A stretch of 64,000 nt of DNA from JAENVU01 sp963756815 (GCA_963756815.1 CAVWPR010000005.1:1-64000), one strand, 5' to 3'; positions 16,847 through 27,602 are shown, counted from the stretch's first letter. Notes: generated from the letters alone by a model not told the origin. Numbers and translations: made by a program.

Positions 16847-19800
16847 CTACCCGGCGTCGAGCGACGCGAGCAGCTCGCGGCCCTTGACGACGGCGCCGAA
16901 CGGTCCGGTCATGCCCACATCCTCGCCGATCTCGATCGCGGTCTCGAGGTGCGGTCGGGCACCCGCGGGGTCGCCACGGTCGGCGAGCACCATGCCACGG
17001 TCGAAATGGGCCCGGGCGAGGTACGCCTGCGCGCCCGCCCGCTCGCAGAGCGCGATGGCGGCGGCCGAGTGCCGGTCGGCGTCGTCGGGCCGACCGAGCG
17101 TCTCGGCGGCCATCGCCAGCCCGGTGTCGTTGCCCTCGCCCATGTTCCCGCCGCGTCCAGTTGAAGATCCCGGCGAACGGGAGGAGTGCGTCGTACACGT
17201 ACTCGAGGACCGCGACCGGAGGCCGCAGGTGATACGCCATGCGCGCGAGCCCGCAGAGGTTGACGGGGTAGATGGCGATCCCGGCGGAGCACGGCGCACC
17301 CGTCGGCCGCCAACCAGTCCCAGTGCGGGCGGGCCTCGTCGTAGCGACCGCACTCGTAGAACGCGCCCGCGAGGGCCAGCCGCCAGACCGGCAGGCCGGG
17401 CTGGTCGGTCACGAGTTCCTCGATCGCGGGGATCAGCTCGTCGAGGCGGCCCTGCGCCTGGCGGATGGCGTAGAAGAGCGATCCGATCGTCGCGCTCGAC
17501 GTTGTCGGGCTCGATCCCGCTGTCGGTCGAGAGTGCGAGCGCGTCGAGCGTGAGGCGCTCGCCCTCGTCGATCCGGCCGACGAAGACGGCCTGCTGCGCC
17601 TCCTTCCACTGCACGTTGGCGCGGACGTCGCGGCGGCGGCTCCGGTCGCCGTGGCGCACGTACGCCGCGAGGTGGTCGTCCGCCTCGGCGCGGTCGCCCA
17701 CCATCGACGCGATGACCATGGAGAACAGCTCCGTCGTTCACGCAGCGCGTCGACGTTGCCGGTCGCGTCGGCGAACTCGCCCGCCTCGGCCATTCGAGAC
17801 CGCGCGAACTGCGTGTACCACGGCGTCGACCCGTCGAAGCATCGCCCAGGCCCGCAGGAGGACGTGTTCGAGCGCAACCGGGTCCCCGGTCTCGCGGGCA
17901 ACGGCGACCGCTTCGGTCGCGAGCTCGATGCGTCGGGCGTCGTCGGCCCCGTGCTGCAGCTCGACCGCGAGCGACGACAGCAGCCGCGCCCGCTCCGGCG
18001 ACGGCGAGGGACCGAGGGCCGCGAGCGCCTCCTCCATGAGGGCGACGAGCTCGGCGTCGACGTTGCCGACGCGTTGATTCGCGCCCTCGCGAGTCACGAG
18101 CACGAGCGCGGCGCGAGCCAGGCGCGACGACGTCACCGGTCTCCCGCGCGATCGCGGCGGCGTCGAACACGGCCTGGCGCTTCCGGTCGTCGCCGCTGAG
18201 GAGGAGCGCGTCGGCCCAGGCGAGGAGCAGGTCGCACCGCTCCGCGGGTAGGGCCTCGTCGACCAGCTCGATCGATCCGAGCGCCCGCTCGAAGTGGCTC
18301 GCGGCCGACTCGAACGCCAGGTCCGCGATCGCCCGCTCGCCCGCTCGGCGTGCGTATTCCGCCGCCTTGGCCGCGTCGCCCGCCAGCGCACCCTCGCCGT
18401 AAGTGGAACGCGAGCTCGTCGAGGTGGTCGTCGAGCTTCGACGCGTAGCGCGCCTCGATCACCTCGCCGATCTTCCAGTGCATGCGCACCCGGCGATTGG
18501 TGGTGAGCTCCTCGTACAGCGACGCCCGCACCAGCGCGTGCGCGAACGCGTACCGGCCCGGCGCGCCGGGCGCCTCCCGGATCAGCCCGAACTGCGTGGC
18601 CTCGTCGAGCGCGTCGAAGAGCTCGTCGCCCCCGGGGCCGCCGGCGCCCTCGATCGTCGCGAGGTCGAACGTCGGACCGATCACGGCGCCGATCGCGAGG
18701 GCCCGGTTCACCGCGTCGGACAGCCGGGAGAGTCTTCGACCGACGACCTCGCGCACACCCTCCGGGATCCCGAAGTCGGCGACCGCGCCGGACGTGGTCC
18801 AGCGCCCGTCGTCGTCCTGGACGATCGCGCCGGACTCGGCGAGGTGGCGCAGCACCTCGCCGACGAAGAAGGGGTTGCCCTCGGTCTCGGTGTGGAGCGC
18901 GAGCGCCAGGTCCCGGCCGCCCTCGGTGAGCTCGTGCCCCGCGACGTTGGCCATGAAGCCGGAGATCTCGTCCTCGTCGAGGCCCTGCAGGTCGAGGCGG
19001 TCGACGCCGGGCTGGCGCCGGAGCTCGCCGAGCACGTCGGAGAGCGGGTGGCTGCGGTCGAGGTCGGTGTCGCGGTACGTGCCGAGGAAGAGCACGCGCA
19101 TCGGCGTCGGCGACCGGAGCAGGTGACGGAGCAGCACGAGCGACGGCTTGTCGGCCCAGTGCAGGTCGTCGAGCACCAGCACGACCGGCGCCGCGGCGGA
19201 GATCTCGGACAGCAGGTCGGCGACGGCGTCGAACAGCCGGAACCGCTCGGTCTCGGCGTCGGCCACCATCGGCTCGGCCAGGCCCGGGACGCGGCTGGCG
19301 ATGTCGGGGACGATGCGCACGAGCTCGCCGCCGAGCGCACCGACCTCGGCACGCACCTGGTCGGGCGGGGTCACGAGCACGTAGTGGCGGAGCGCCTCCG
19401 CGAACGGTCCGTACGGGCGCGCCGAGGTCCTCGTCGCACCGGCCCCAGAGCACGATCGACCCGCGGTCGTGCGCGGCGCGCACCGCCTCGGTGACGAGCC
19501 GGGTCTTGCCGATGCCGGGCTCGCCCGACACGAGCACCGCACGGCGTGCGCCCTCGGCCGTCTCCTTCCACGCCGTGGTCAGGACCTCCAGCTGGTCCAT
19601 GCGCCCCGAGAACGGGAACGACGGGTTGATGTCGACGAACGCGGGCAGCGGCGTCGCGGTGATCTGGTCGCCGATCTGCCAGACCACCTCGCACGCGGCG
19701 ACCGGATCGGGCAGGCCCTTCAGCTCGAGCGCACCGAGCGAGCGCAGCTCGAGATCGGTCCGGGTGCCGGCGAGCGCCCGCACGAGCTCGCTGGCGAGGA

Positions 19801-20192
19801 CCTGGCCGCCGTCGGCCGCGGCGCACAGGCGGGCCGCCTCGACCACCGGTGTGCCGAACCAGTCGCCGTCCTCGAAGCTCGCGTCGCCCGCGCTGATGCC
19901 GACCCGCATGGCGATCGATCTGGCCGTCGGCGAGGCGGCGGTTGTGCCGCTCGACCGCCCGCTGCATGGTGGCGGCGCCGGTGAGCGCGTCGGCCGCGCC
20001 CGGATAGGAGACCATCAGGGCGTCGCCGATGGTCTTCACCTCGGTGCCGCCGGTGGCGGCGACGGCCTCCCGGAGCGACGCGAAGTGGTCCCGGCGCATC
20101 TCGTCGGCGGCCGGGTCGCCGACGGTCGACGCGTGCGCGGTCGAGCCGACGAGGTCCGTGAACAGGATCGTGACCAGCCCCGAAGTCCCCAC
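16847..20192 (-). CDS. Class III nucleotide cyclase - AAA-type ATPase - TPR regulator (about nine frameshifts)
   Basis: Pieces in all three frames add up to one protein of about 1,100 residues. The N-terminal cyclase domain has metal-binding FTDLVGST, VKTIGDALMV and RVGISAGDASF; DWFGTPVVEAARL keeps the Arg but has Val where canonical cyclases have the transition-state Asn. The ATPase follows (VSGEPGIGKTRLV; VLVLDDLHWADKPS), then a winged-helix/TPR-like C-terminus ending in HLETAIEIGEDVG. Frame changes occur near 19,920, 19,420, 18,400, 18,122, 17,838, 17,735, 17,490, 17,290 and 17,152. GTG 20192 is the likely start, 35 bases after ipdC. Coding bias persists throughout, so indel errors are likelier than decay, though a pseudogene is not excluded. 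Confidence 0.72.
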
Positions 20193-20227
20193 GATGCTCC
20201 CGGTCGAGTGGGTGCGGAGCGTACCCG

Positions 20228-21295
20228 TCAGGGTGAGGCGCCGAGCCGGGCGAGCGTGCGCTCGGCCTCGTGCACGATCGTCTCGATGATCGACGCGACG
20301 GTCGGCAGCGCCTCGATGACGCCGACGACCTGACCGGTGGGCAGCACACCGGCGTCGAGGTTGCCGTCGACGAGCGCGGCCTTGGTGAGCATCGGCGCGT
20401 TGGCGCCCATCGCGACCTGCGCCCAGCTGAGGTCCTGCGCTCTTGTGCATCGCGATGCCCTCCTGCGCGAGGTCGCCGAGCGACCGGCCACTGAGCTTGC
20501 GGAACCGCAGCGCGTTCGCGAGCGAGCGCGGGAGCGCGGTGATGCGCCCGGCGCCGTCGAGGTGGTCCACGAGGTCGGTGCGGATCACCCGCTGCGGGTG
20601 ACCGTCGACCTGCTTGGTGACGACGGTGTCGGTGACGCGTCGCCGCGAGGTACCGCTGCTTCACCGCGTCGGGGACGCGGCTCTCGGCGCTCAGCAGGAA
20701 GCGGGTGCCCATCGCGACGCCGGCCGCGCCGTACGCGAGCGCGCGCGACCAGACCGCGACCGTCGAAGAACCCACCGGCCGCGATGACCGGGATGTCGAC
20801 GGCGTCGCACACCTGCGGGAGCAGCAGCGACGTCGGCACGGTGCCGGTGTGGCCCCCGCCCTCCGCGCCCTGCGCGATCACCGCGTCGACGCCCCACGCC
20901 GCGACCTTCTCGGCGTGGCGCCGGGCCCCGACCGTCGGCATCACGACGACGCCCTGGTCCTTCAGCGTCTTCACCAGCCGCTCGCCCGGCGCCTGGGCGA
21001 AGCTCGCGACCTTCACGCCGGTGGCGACCATGAGGTCGATGCGCCGGTCGACGTCGGGTTGGTCCGAGCGCAGGTTCACGCCGAACGGCTTGTCGGTGCG
21101 CTCCTTGACCGACTCGATCGCCGCGGTGAGCTCGGTGAGGTCCATCGTGGCGCTGGCGAGGATGCCGAGCCCCCCGGCCGCGCTCGTCGCCGCAGTGAGC
21201 CGCGCCCCGGCGACCCATCCCATGCCCGTCTGCACGATCGGGTACTTCACGCCGAAGAGGCTCGCACGCCCGCGAGTGTGCAGCGCCGTGCTCAC
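20228..21295 (-). CDS. ipdC: IpdC-like nitronate monooxygenase-family flavoprotein (three frameshifts)
   Basis: The TIM-barrel NMO family is clear: YPIVQTGMGWVAGARLTAAT, FGVNLRSDQPDVDRR, IAQGAEGGGHTGTVPT and IPVIAAGGFFDGRGL. Frame breaks near 20,765, 20,645 and 20,440 separate ALAYGAAGVAMGTRFL, LPRSLANALRFRKLSG and the C-terminal GNLDAGVLPTGQVVGVIEAL. The GTG start overlaps the end of ipdB. In Mycobacterium the gene after ipdAB is ipdC, a flavin-dependent enzyme of steroid ring C/D degradation; synteny supports the name. Confidence 0.82.
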
Positions 21296-22062
21296 GGGTT
21301 GGGGACCTCGGGTCGCGGAGGTCGTGCGGGTCGATGACCTCGCGGATCAGCGCGAGCTCGTCGGGCGTCGGGGCGCGGGTCTCGGGCACGTCGGCGGGCA
21401 CCGTGAGCTCGAAGCCGGTCGCGGCGACGATCTCGTCGACGGTCACGCCCGGGTGCACCGAGTGCAGCCGCATGGAGTGGTCGGGCGTCTCGAAGTCGAG
21501 CACCCCGAGGTTGGTGACCACGCGGTGGATGCGGTGATAGCGGCCGGCGGCGCCGAGCGCCGCGGCGCGGTCGTACCCGACGCCGGTGACGACGTCGACC
21601 TTCGGCACGAACACACGGGTCGAGTGGTTCGGGATGAAGTAGCTCGTGGTGTTCTGGATCGTGTTGCCGGCCGCGCCGCGGAAGCCGAGGAGCTGCGCCT
21701 TGGGCTGCTCCCAGTCGCCGACGAACGCGAAGTTCTGGTTGCCGAACCGGTCGATCTGGCTGCCGCCCATGATCACGTGCCGCCGGCCCGACCACACGAT
21801 GTCGAACATCTGCCGGTACGGGTTCCACGACTCGATCGTCTTGACCTCGTCGGTCGCGCCCACCGGATACGGACCCGCGATGAGCAGCGCCTCGCCGTCG
21901 GTCATCACGAGGTCGGGCTCGAAGCTCGCCCGGGCCAGGCGGCCGCCGATCATCGGGACGTTGCCGATCGGGTTGGCGAGGATCTCGCCGTCGCCGCGGA
22001 AGCACTCCGCGATCGCGACCACGCAGTACTCGGCGCGGGTGATCAGGTCGCCGGTCGCTCAC
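21292..22062 (-). CDS. ipdB: IpdB-like CoA-transferase-family hydrolase, beta subunit (frame breaks at both ends)
   Basis: The body from 22,050 to 21,315 is one clean frame with the beta-subunit features of family I CoA transferases: FRGDGEILANPIGNVPMIGG, WSGRRHVIMGGSQIDRFGNQ and YHRIHRVVTNLGVLDFETPD. The GTG at 22062 (GTGA overlap with ipdA) is one base out of frame with it, and near 21,310 a one-base break is needed to reach the TGA that overlaps ipdC. IpdAB hydrolyses COCHEA-CoA, opening the last steroid ring in mycobacteria. Assignment rests on the ipdA neighbour and on order. Confidence 0.85.
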   Translation of the reverse strand: MSDRRPDHPRRVLRGRDRGVLPRRRRDPRQPDRQRPDDRRPPGPGELRARPRDDRRRGAAHRGSVSGGRDRRGQDDRVVEPVPADVRHRVVGPAARDHGRQPDRPVRQPELRVRRRLGAAQGAAPRLPRRGRQHDPEHHELLHPEPLDPCVRAEGRRRHRRRVRPRRGARRRRPLSPHPPRGHQPRGARLRDARPLHAAALGAPGRDRRRDRRRDRLRAHGARRRARDPRPDARRARADPRGHRPARPPRPEVPNP

Positions 22063-22931
22063 AGGCCCACCACCTTCCGGTACTCGGCGTGGTCACCGCA
22101 GTCGAGGTACTTCGCCCTCCACTCCGCCCACGCCTCGGGCGTCTTCGCGCTCGCCGCGTACGACTTCTGGAACTCCTCGTCACGCGGGTAGTCGGGGACG
22201 CACTCGGTGAAGTGCGCGCCGAACGGCGCCTCGACCACGCCGTCGGTCATCAGCCGGTTGATCTTCAGCGTCTGCACCGGACCGTTGGCGGCGAGCTCGT
22301 CGGTCTCGACGATCCGCTCGACGCTCATGAACCGCTTGTCGGCCGCCATGCAGAACAGGTCGTCGAAGTACGGGTCCACGTTCAGGTACTGGCCGTTGCC
22401 GCGCCGGTCGCCGCGGTGCATGTGGATCAGCGCGACGTCGAGGTGCAGCGCGGGCGCGGCCACCAGCTCCTCGCCGTCGGCGTAGGGCGAGACGACGGTC
22501 TTGATCTCGGCCTGGCGGGCGACGATGTCGGAACCGAGCCCGACGCGCGTCGGGAGGAACGGCACCCGCCACGCCGCGGCCTGCAGCCCGAGGAGGAACA
22601 TCCCCTCGTCGGTCTCGAGCGTCCGCACCGCACCGGTCTGGCGTGCGGTGCGGAAGTGCGGCTCGAGCGCGATCGAGTCGAGCGAGCAGAACGCGTACAC
22701 CGCCTTGGCCACCTTGCCCGTCGCGCACAGCAGCCCGAGGTCGGGGCCGGCGTAGCTCACGACCGTGAGGTCCTTCACGTCGCTCTGCGCCAGGGCCCGC
22801 ACGAGGCTCATGGGCTTGCGGCGCGAGCCCCAGCCGCCGATGCCGATCGTCATGCCGTCGCGGATCTCCGCGACGACATCCGCCTCTCCGACGACCTTGG
22901 AGGTCGGCGGGGCGAGCGTCGGGCCGCTCAC
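22059..22931 (-). CDS. ipdA: IpdA-like CoA-transferase-family hydrolase, alpha subunit
   Basis: An intact 290-residue protein. Conserved blocks recalled from M. tuberculosis IpdA are present in order: GMTIGIGGWGSRRKPMSLVR, VVSYAGPDLGLLCATGKV, DEGMFLLGLQAAAWRVPFLP, DPYFDDLFCMAADKRFMSVE and VEAPFGAHFTECVPDYPRDE. Together with IpdB it cleaves the last steroid ring in its CoA-thioester form. Both ends overlap neighbours by four bases (echA20 upstream, ipdB downstream), indicating a tightly coupled operon. Confidence 0.92.
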   Translation of the reverse strand: MSGPTLAPPTSKVVGEADVVAEIRDGMTIGIGGWGSRRKPMSLVRALAQSDVKDLTVVSYAGPDLGLLCATGKVAKAVYAFCSLDSIALEPHFRTARQTGAVRTLETDEGMFLLGLQAAAWRVPFLPTRVGLGSDIVARQAEIKTVVSPYADGEELVAAPALHLDVALIHMHRGDRRGNGQYLNVDPYFDDLFCMAADKRFMSVERIVETDELAANGPVQTLKINRLMTDGVVEAPFGAHFTECVPDYPRDEEFQKSYAASAKTPEAWAEWRAKYLDCGDHAEYRKVVGL

Positions 22932-23689
22932 TTGCTCACATCCGTGTCACGTCCGGCGACGAACGCGTCGCGGTGCTCGTCGGCCACGCCCGAGAGGTTC
23001 AGCTCGAACGTGAACCCCTGCTCGTAGCGATAGGAGCGCTTCACGTCGATCGGGTCGATGCCGTTCAACGACTCCTTCGCGGCGCGGATGACCGTCGGGC
23101 TCTTCGCCGCGATCTCGGCCGCCACCTCCATCGCCGCGCCCCGCAGCTCCTCGAGCGGCACGACGCGCAGCACCGAGCCGAACTCGAGCAGCTCCGGCGC
23201 GGTGATCGTGGCCGCGGTGTACACCATCGCCCGCATCCGGTGCTGCGGGACGAGACGCGCCAAATGAGTCGCGGCACCGAGCGCACCGCGATCGACCTCC
23301 GGCAGCCCGAACGTGGCGTCGTCGGAGGCGATCACGATGTCGGCGTTGCCGGCGAGGCCGACCCCACCACCGAGGCAGTAGCCGTTCACCGCCGCGATCA
23401 CGGGGACCGCGCACTCGTAGACCGCGGCGAACGCGGCAAAGCACCCGCGGTTCGCGCCGATCAGGGCGTCGAACCCCTCCGTGGCCTGCATCTCCTTGAT
23501 GTCGACGCCCGCGTTGAAGCCGCGGCCCTCCGCCCGCAGTACCACGACCCGAACGGCGGGATCCTCGCCGAGCTCCCGCAGCATGCGGGCCAGCTCGAAC
23601 CAGCCGGCGACCGTGAGCGCGTTCACCGGTGGGTTGTCCATCACCACCTCGGCGATGCCGGTGGCGTCGACGGAACGAGTCGTGGGCAT
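22928..23689 (-). CDS. echA20: EchA20-like enoyl-CoA hydratase/isomerase-family hydrolase
   Basis: A crotonase-fold protein of 253 residues: oxyanion-hole segments EGRGFNAGVDIKEMQAT and NGYCLGGGVGLAGNADIVIA, plus FGLPEVDRGALGAATHLARL. The C-terminus NGIDPIDVKRSYRYEQGFTF is typical of the EchA20 group, which hydrolyses a ring in HIEC-CoA. The order echA20-ipdA-ipdB-ipdC is that of the M. tuberculosis Rv3550-Rv3553 operon. ATG 23689 is chosen on homology; the frame is open further upstream but with no similarity. Confidence 0.88.
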   Translation of the reverse strand: MPTTRSVDATGIAEVVMDNPPVNALTVAGWFELARMLRELGEDPAVRVVVLRAEGRGFNAGVDIKEMQATEGFDALIGANRGCFAAFAAVYECAVPVIAAVNGYCLGGGVGLAGNADIVIASDDATFGLPEVDRGALGAATHLARLVPQHRMRAMVYTAATITAPELLEFGSVLRVVPLEELRGAAMEVAAEIAAKSPTVIRAAKESLNGIDPIDVKRSYRYEQGFTFELNLSGVADEHRDAFVAGRDTDVSK

Positions 23690-23762
23690 GAGCGGGCCTC
23701 GGCACGGGTGCGGATGGAGCGGAATTCGCCCGACGGATCGTCGGATCGGGGAAACTAGCGCC

Positions 23763-24536
23763 GTGCAGACGACCGTCGACATGTCGGATCGCGTCGCGGT
23801 CGTCACCGGCGGGGCCCGGGGCATCGGGCGAGGCATCACCGAGGCGTTCCTCGCCGCCGGCGCCGCGGTCGTGATCTGCGGGCGCTCCGAGCCCGAGTCG
23901 ATGCCGGCGGCCGGCGCCCGCTCGGCGCGCTTCGTGGCCGCCGACGTCCGGGACCCCGACCAGGTCGGCGCGCTCGTCGACGCCGTGGTCGCCGAGCACG
24001 GCCGCCTCGACGTGCTCGTCAACAACGCCGGCGGCTCGCCACCGGCCGACTCCGCGACGGCGTCACCGAAGTTCTCGCGATCGATCATCGAGCTGAACCT
24101 GCTCGCGCCGCTCGTCTGCGCGCAGCGGGCGAACGCAGTGATGCAGGGGCAGGACACGGGCGGTGCGATCGTGAACATCGCGAGCGTCAGCGCCCTGCGC
24201 GCCAACCCGAACGCCGCCGCGTACGGCGCCGCCAAGGCCGGCTTGCTCAACCTCACCCAGACCCTTGCGGTGGAGTACGCGCCGAAGGTGCGGGTCAACG
24301 CGGTCTGCGCGGGCCTGATCCGCACCGAGCAGTCGCACCTCTTCTACGGCGACGAAGAGGGGATCCGCCGGGTCGGCGCCACCGTTCCCCTCGGCCGCAT
24401 GGGCACCCCGCGCGACATCGCCAACGCGTGTCTCTTCCTCGCCTCGGACGCGGCCGAATACGTCTCGGGCGCCCACCTGCTCGTCCACGGCGGCGGCGAG
24501 AAGCCGGCGTACCTCGGCGCAGCGCAGCCGTCGTGA
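23763..24536 (+). CDS. Short-chain dehydrogenase/reductase next to echA20
   Basis: An SDR of 257 residues with the cofactor motif VVTGGARGIGRGITE, NNAG (VLVNNAGGSP), the catalytic Ser in NIASVSA and YGAAK (AYGAAKAGLLNLTQ). It diverges from echA20 across 73 bases; in M. tuberculosis an SDR gene (Rv3549c) likewise diverges from echA20, so a role in the same pathway is likely. GTG 23763 or ATG 23781 could be the start. Its stop overlaps the xylanase start (GTGA). Confidence 0.82.
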   Translation: MQTTVDMSDRVAVVTGGARGIGRGITEAFLAAGAAVVICGRSEPESMPAAGARSARFVAADVRDPDQVGALVDAVVAEHGRLDVLVNNAGGSPPADSATASPKFSRSIIELNLLAPLVCAQRANAVMQGQDTGGAIVNIASVSALRANPNAAAYGAAKAGLLNLTQTLAVEYAPKVRVNAVCAGLIRTEQSHLFYGDEEGIRRVGATVPLGRMGTPRDIANACLFLASDAAEYVSGAHLLVHGGGEKPAYLGAAQPS

Positions 24537-25643
24537 GGCGGCTGCTCGCGGCCGGGCTCGTCGCGACCGCCGTCGCCGCGCTCGGTGTCGGGACGGGCGG
24601 CGCGGCGCCGGCGACCACCCTGCGCGCCGCGGCCCGCTCGGCGTCACCTCACCGTCGGCACCGCGCTCGACGCGCCCTACCTCGGCGACGGCGACTACAC
24701 CGACCTCGTGGGGCGGGAGTTCTCCGGGATCACCCCCGAGAACGCGATGAAGTGGGAACGGATCCACCCGGCGCCCGATGGCTACGACTTCAGCGCAGCC
24801 GATCGGGTCGTCGACTTCGCCCGCGCGCACCGGATGGCGGTCCGTGGCCACACCCTCGTGTGGCACCGGCAGAACCCGGCGTGGCTGACGACCGGCACGT
24901 TCTCCCGGGCCGAGCTCGTCGCGATCCTGCGCGACCACATCCACACCGTGGTCCGCCACTACCGGGGCCGGGTCGCGGCCTGGGATGTCGTCAACGAGGC
25001 GGTCGACGACTCCGGCACCCGCCTGCGCGACAACCTCTGGCTGCGCGGGATCGGACCCGACTACATCGAGATGGCGTTCCGGTTCGCCCACGAGGCCGAC
25101 CCGCGCGCCCGGCTGTACCTCAACGACTACCTGACCGAGACCACGAACCCGAAGTCGGACTTCACCTACCGCCTCGTCGCCTCCCTGCGCGCCCACGGCG
25201 TCCCGGTAGGGGGCGTGGGCTTCCAGATGCACCGGTTCCTGGCGCGGCCGGAGCCGGCGGCCGACATCGAGGCGAACGTCCGTCGCTTCACCGACCTCGG
25301 CGTGCACGTCTGGTTCACCGAGGTCGACGTGGCGATCGCCCTGCCGGCCGACCCGACCGAGCTGGCGGAGCAGGCGCGCGTCTACGCCGACGTCTTCGGA
25401 GTGTGCCTGCGGGTGCCGCGCTGCGACGGTGTGACCACCTGGGGAGCGAGCGACCGCTACTCGTGGATCCCCGGCGCGTTCCCGGGCTTCGGAGCCGCGC
25501 TGCCCTACGACGAGCAGCTGCACCCGAAGCCCGCGTACGACGCGATCGTCGCGACCCTGCGTGCCCGACCCATCGCCGGGAGACGCTCGGGCCCCTGGAG
25601 CCCGCCGCGGCGAAGCGGACGGATCGGGACCTTCGGACGTTGA
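24533..25643 (+). CDS. GH10 endo-1,4-beta-xylanase, secreted (one frameshift)
   Basis: The N-terminus is a signal peptide (RRLLAAGLVATAVAALGVGT). A frame break near 24,645 leads into a complete GH10 barrel: FSGITPENAMKWERIHP, RGHTLVWHRQNPAWL, acid/base Glu in AAWDVVNEAVDD and nucleophile Glu in VWFTEVDVAIAL, then TTWGASDRYSWIPG. Substrate-binding His and Trp residues are kept, so it should cut xylan outside the cell. The GTGA overlap with the steroid-pathway SDR is an odd functional pairing and may simply reflect insertion next to that gene. Confidence 0.85.
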
Positions 25644-25676
25644 CACGCGTGTCAGGTTCCCGGGAGCATCCGGGCC

Positions 25677-27573
25677 ATGACGCCTCATCCCCTCGCGATG
25701 CTCAGCCCCGACGAGATCAGCGCGGCCAGCGCCGTCGTGCGCGCCGATGCCCGCTTCCCGGAGGGCGCGACGTTCGTGCACGTCGTCCTCCACGAGCCCG
25801 ACAAGTCCGAGCTCGCGTCCGGGGCGCCGGTCGACCGGCGGGCCGCGGTGCAGCTGGTGGCCGGTCCCGGACTCGGCGTCATCGAGGTCGTCGTGTCGCT
25901 CACGACGACGTCGGTGGTCGACTGGACCGTCGTCGAGGGCGTGCGTCCGACGCTCCTCTTCGGCGAGGCCGCCCACGCGATCTTCACGACCAAGGAGCAC
26001 CCCGACTACATCGCCGCGCTCGGCCCGGCGCGGCATCACCGACGTCGACAACGTGCAGATCGACCCCTGGCCCGCCGGCGTCTTCGGGTACGAGGCCGAG
26101 ACCGACCGCCGGATCGCGCGCTGCATCTCGTTCCTGCGCACCGACCCGCAGGACAACGGCTACGCGCGTCCGATCGAAGGTCTGATCGTGCACTTCGACC
26201 TCGGCCGCAAGGAGGTCATCGAGGTCATCGACCACGGCCCGGTCACCATGGCCACGCAGCACGCCCGCTACTTCGCGCCCGACCACGAGCCGCTGCGCAC
26301 CGACCTCAAGCCGATCGCGATCACCCAACCCGACGGCCCGAGCTTCACCGTCGACGGCAACCTCGTGCAGTGGCAGAGGTGGTCGGTCCGCCTCGGGTTC
26401 GACCCGTACGAGGGCCTGACCCTCCACCAGATCACCTACCGCGACGGCGACCGTGAGCGTCCGATCCTGCACCGCGCGTCGATCACCGAGATGGTCGTCC
26501 CCTACGGCACGCCCGACGAGCGTCACGGCTGGAAGAACGCGTTCGACGCGGGCGAGTGGGGCCTCGGCCGCATGACGCAGTCGCTCACGCTCGGCTGCGA
26601 CTGCCTCGGCGAGATCCACTACTTCGATGCCGCGATGACGAAGGAGGACGGCGAGCCCTACGTCGTCCACAACGCGATCTGCATGCACGAGGAGGACTAC
26701 GGGATCCTCTGGAAGCACGTCGACCTGTTCGGCGGGACGAGCGAGGTGCGCCGCAGCCGGCGCCTCGTCATCAGCTTCATCTCGACGGTCGGCAACTACG
26801 AGTACGGCTTCTTCTGGTACTTCTACCTGGACGGCAACATCCAGCTCGAGGTGAAGCTCACGGGCATCGTCTCGCCGCAGGCGTTCGAGCCGGGCGAGAC
26901 CGTCGAGTACGCCAACGTCGTCGCCGAGGGCATCGCGGCGCCGCACCACCAGCACATGTTCGGCGCCCGCCTCGACTTCGACGTCGACGGCCCGGTGAAC
27001 GAGGTGTGGGAGGTCGAGGCCGAGCGGGTGCCGACCGGACCCGACAACCCGTGGGGCAATGCGTTCCGCCCGAAGAAGACGCGCCTCGAGTCGGAGCTGC
27101 AGGCCCGGCGCGAGACCGACAGCGCGACGTCACGGTCGTGGCGGATCGTGAACCCGGCGTCGACCAACGGGCTCGGCGAGCCGGTCGCGTACAAGTTGAT
27201 CCCGACGATGAGCACGCCCACCCTGCTCGCCCAACCCGACTCGAGCGTCGGCAAGCGGGCCGGGTTCGCGCAGCACAACCTCTGGGTCACGCCGTACCGG
27301 GCGAACGAGCGGCGCGCCGCGGGCGACTATCCCAACCAGCACGTCGGCGGCGACGGCCTGCCCAGCTGGACCGCACAGGACCGCTCCCTCGTCGACACCG
27401 ACGTGGTCGTCTGGTACTCGTTCGGCGTCACCCACTTCGTGCGTCCGGAGGACTGGCCCGTCATGCCGGTCGAGTACACCGGGTTCCTGCTCAGCCCGTT
27501 CGGCTTCTTCGACCGCAACCCGGCGCTCGACGTCCCCCCGAGCGACGCCGCCCACTGCCACGAGCACACCTGA
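25677..27573 (+). CDS. Copper-containing primary amine oxidase (one frameshift)
   Basis: About 630 residues. The TPQ cofactor Tyr lies in STVGNYEYGFFWYF (N-Y-E-Y); the proton-acceptor Asp in PDERHGWKNAFDAGEWGLG; copper His residues in AAPHHQHMFGARLDFDVDG and a third in the late THFVRPEDWPVMP. The N-terminal domains D2/D3 start with LSPDEISAASAVV. A break near 26,030 is resolved by reading AALGRRGITDVDNVQ. The enzyme oxidatively deaminates primary amines, releasing aldehyde, ammonia and peroxide. No signal peptide is visible, so it is probably cytoplasmic. Confidence 0.9.
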
Positions 27574-27577
27574 TCGG

Positions 27578-27602
27578 CGCCTCCGCTGCGCTCCGGCTCG
27601 GC
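27578..27602. repeat. 25-base intergenic repeat, copy 1
   Basis: The 25 bases here, containing CTCCGCTGCGCTCCGGCTCG, recur exactly at 33396-33420. Both copies lie directly downstream of a gene end (amine oxidase here, an SDR there). Confidence 0.6.

Noticed and set aside
23690..23762. Possible KstR2 operator between echA20 and the SDR
   Set aside because: CGAC-GGATC-GTCG is a weak palindrome and does not contain the CAAG/CTTG core.
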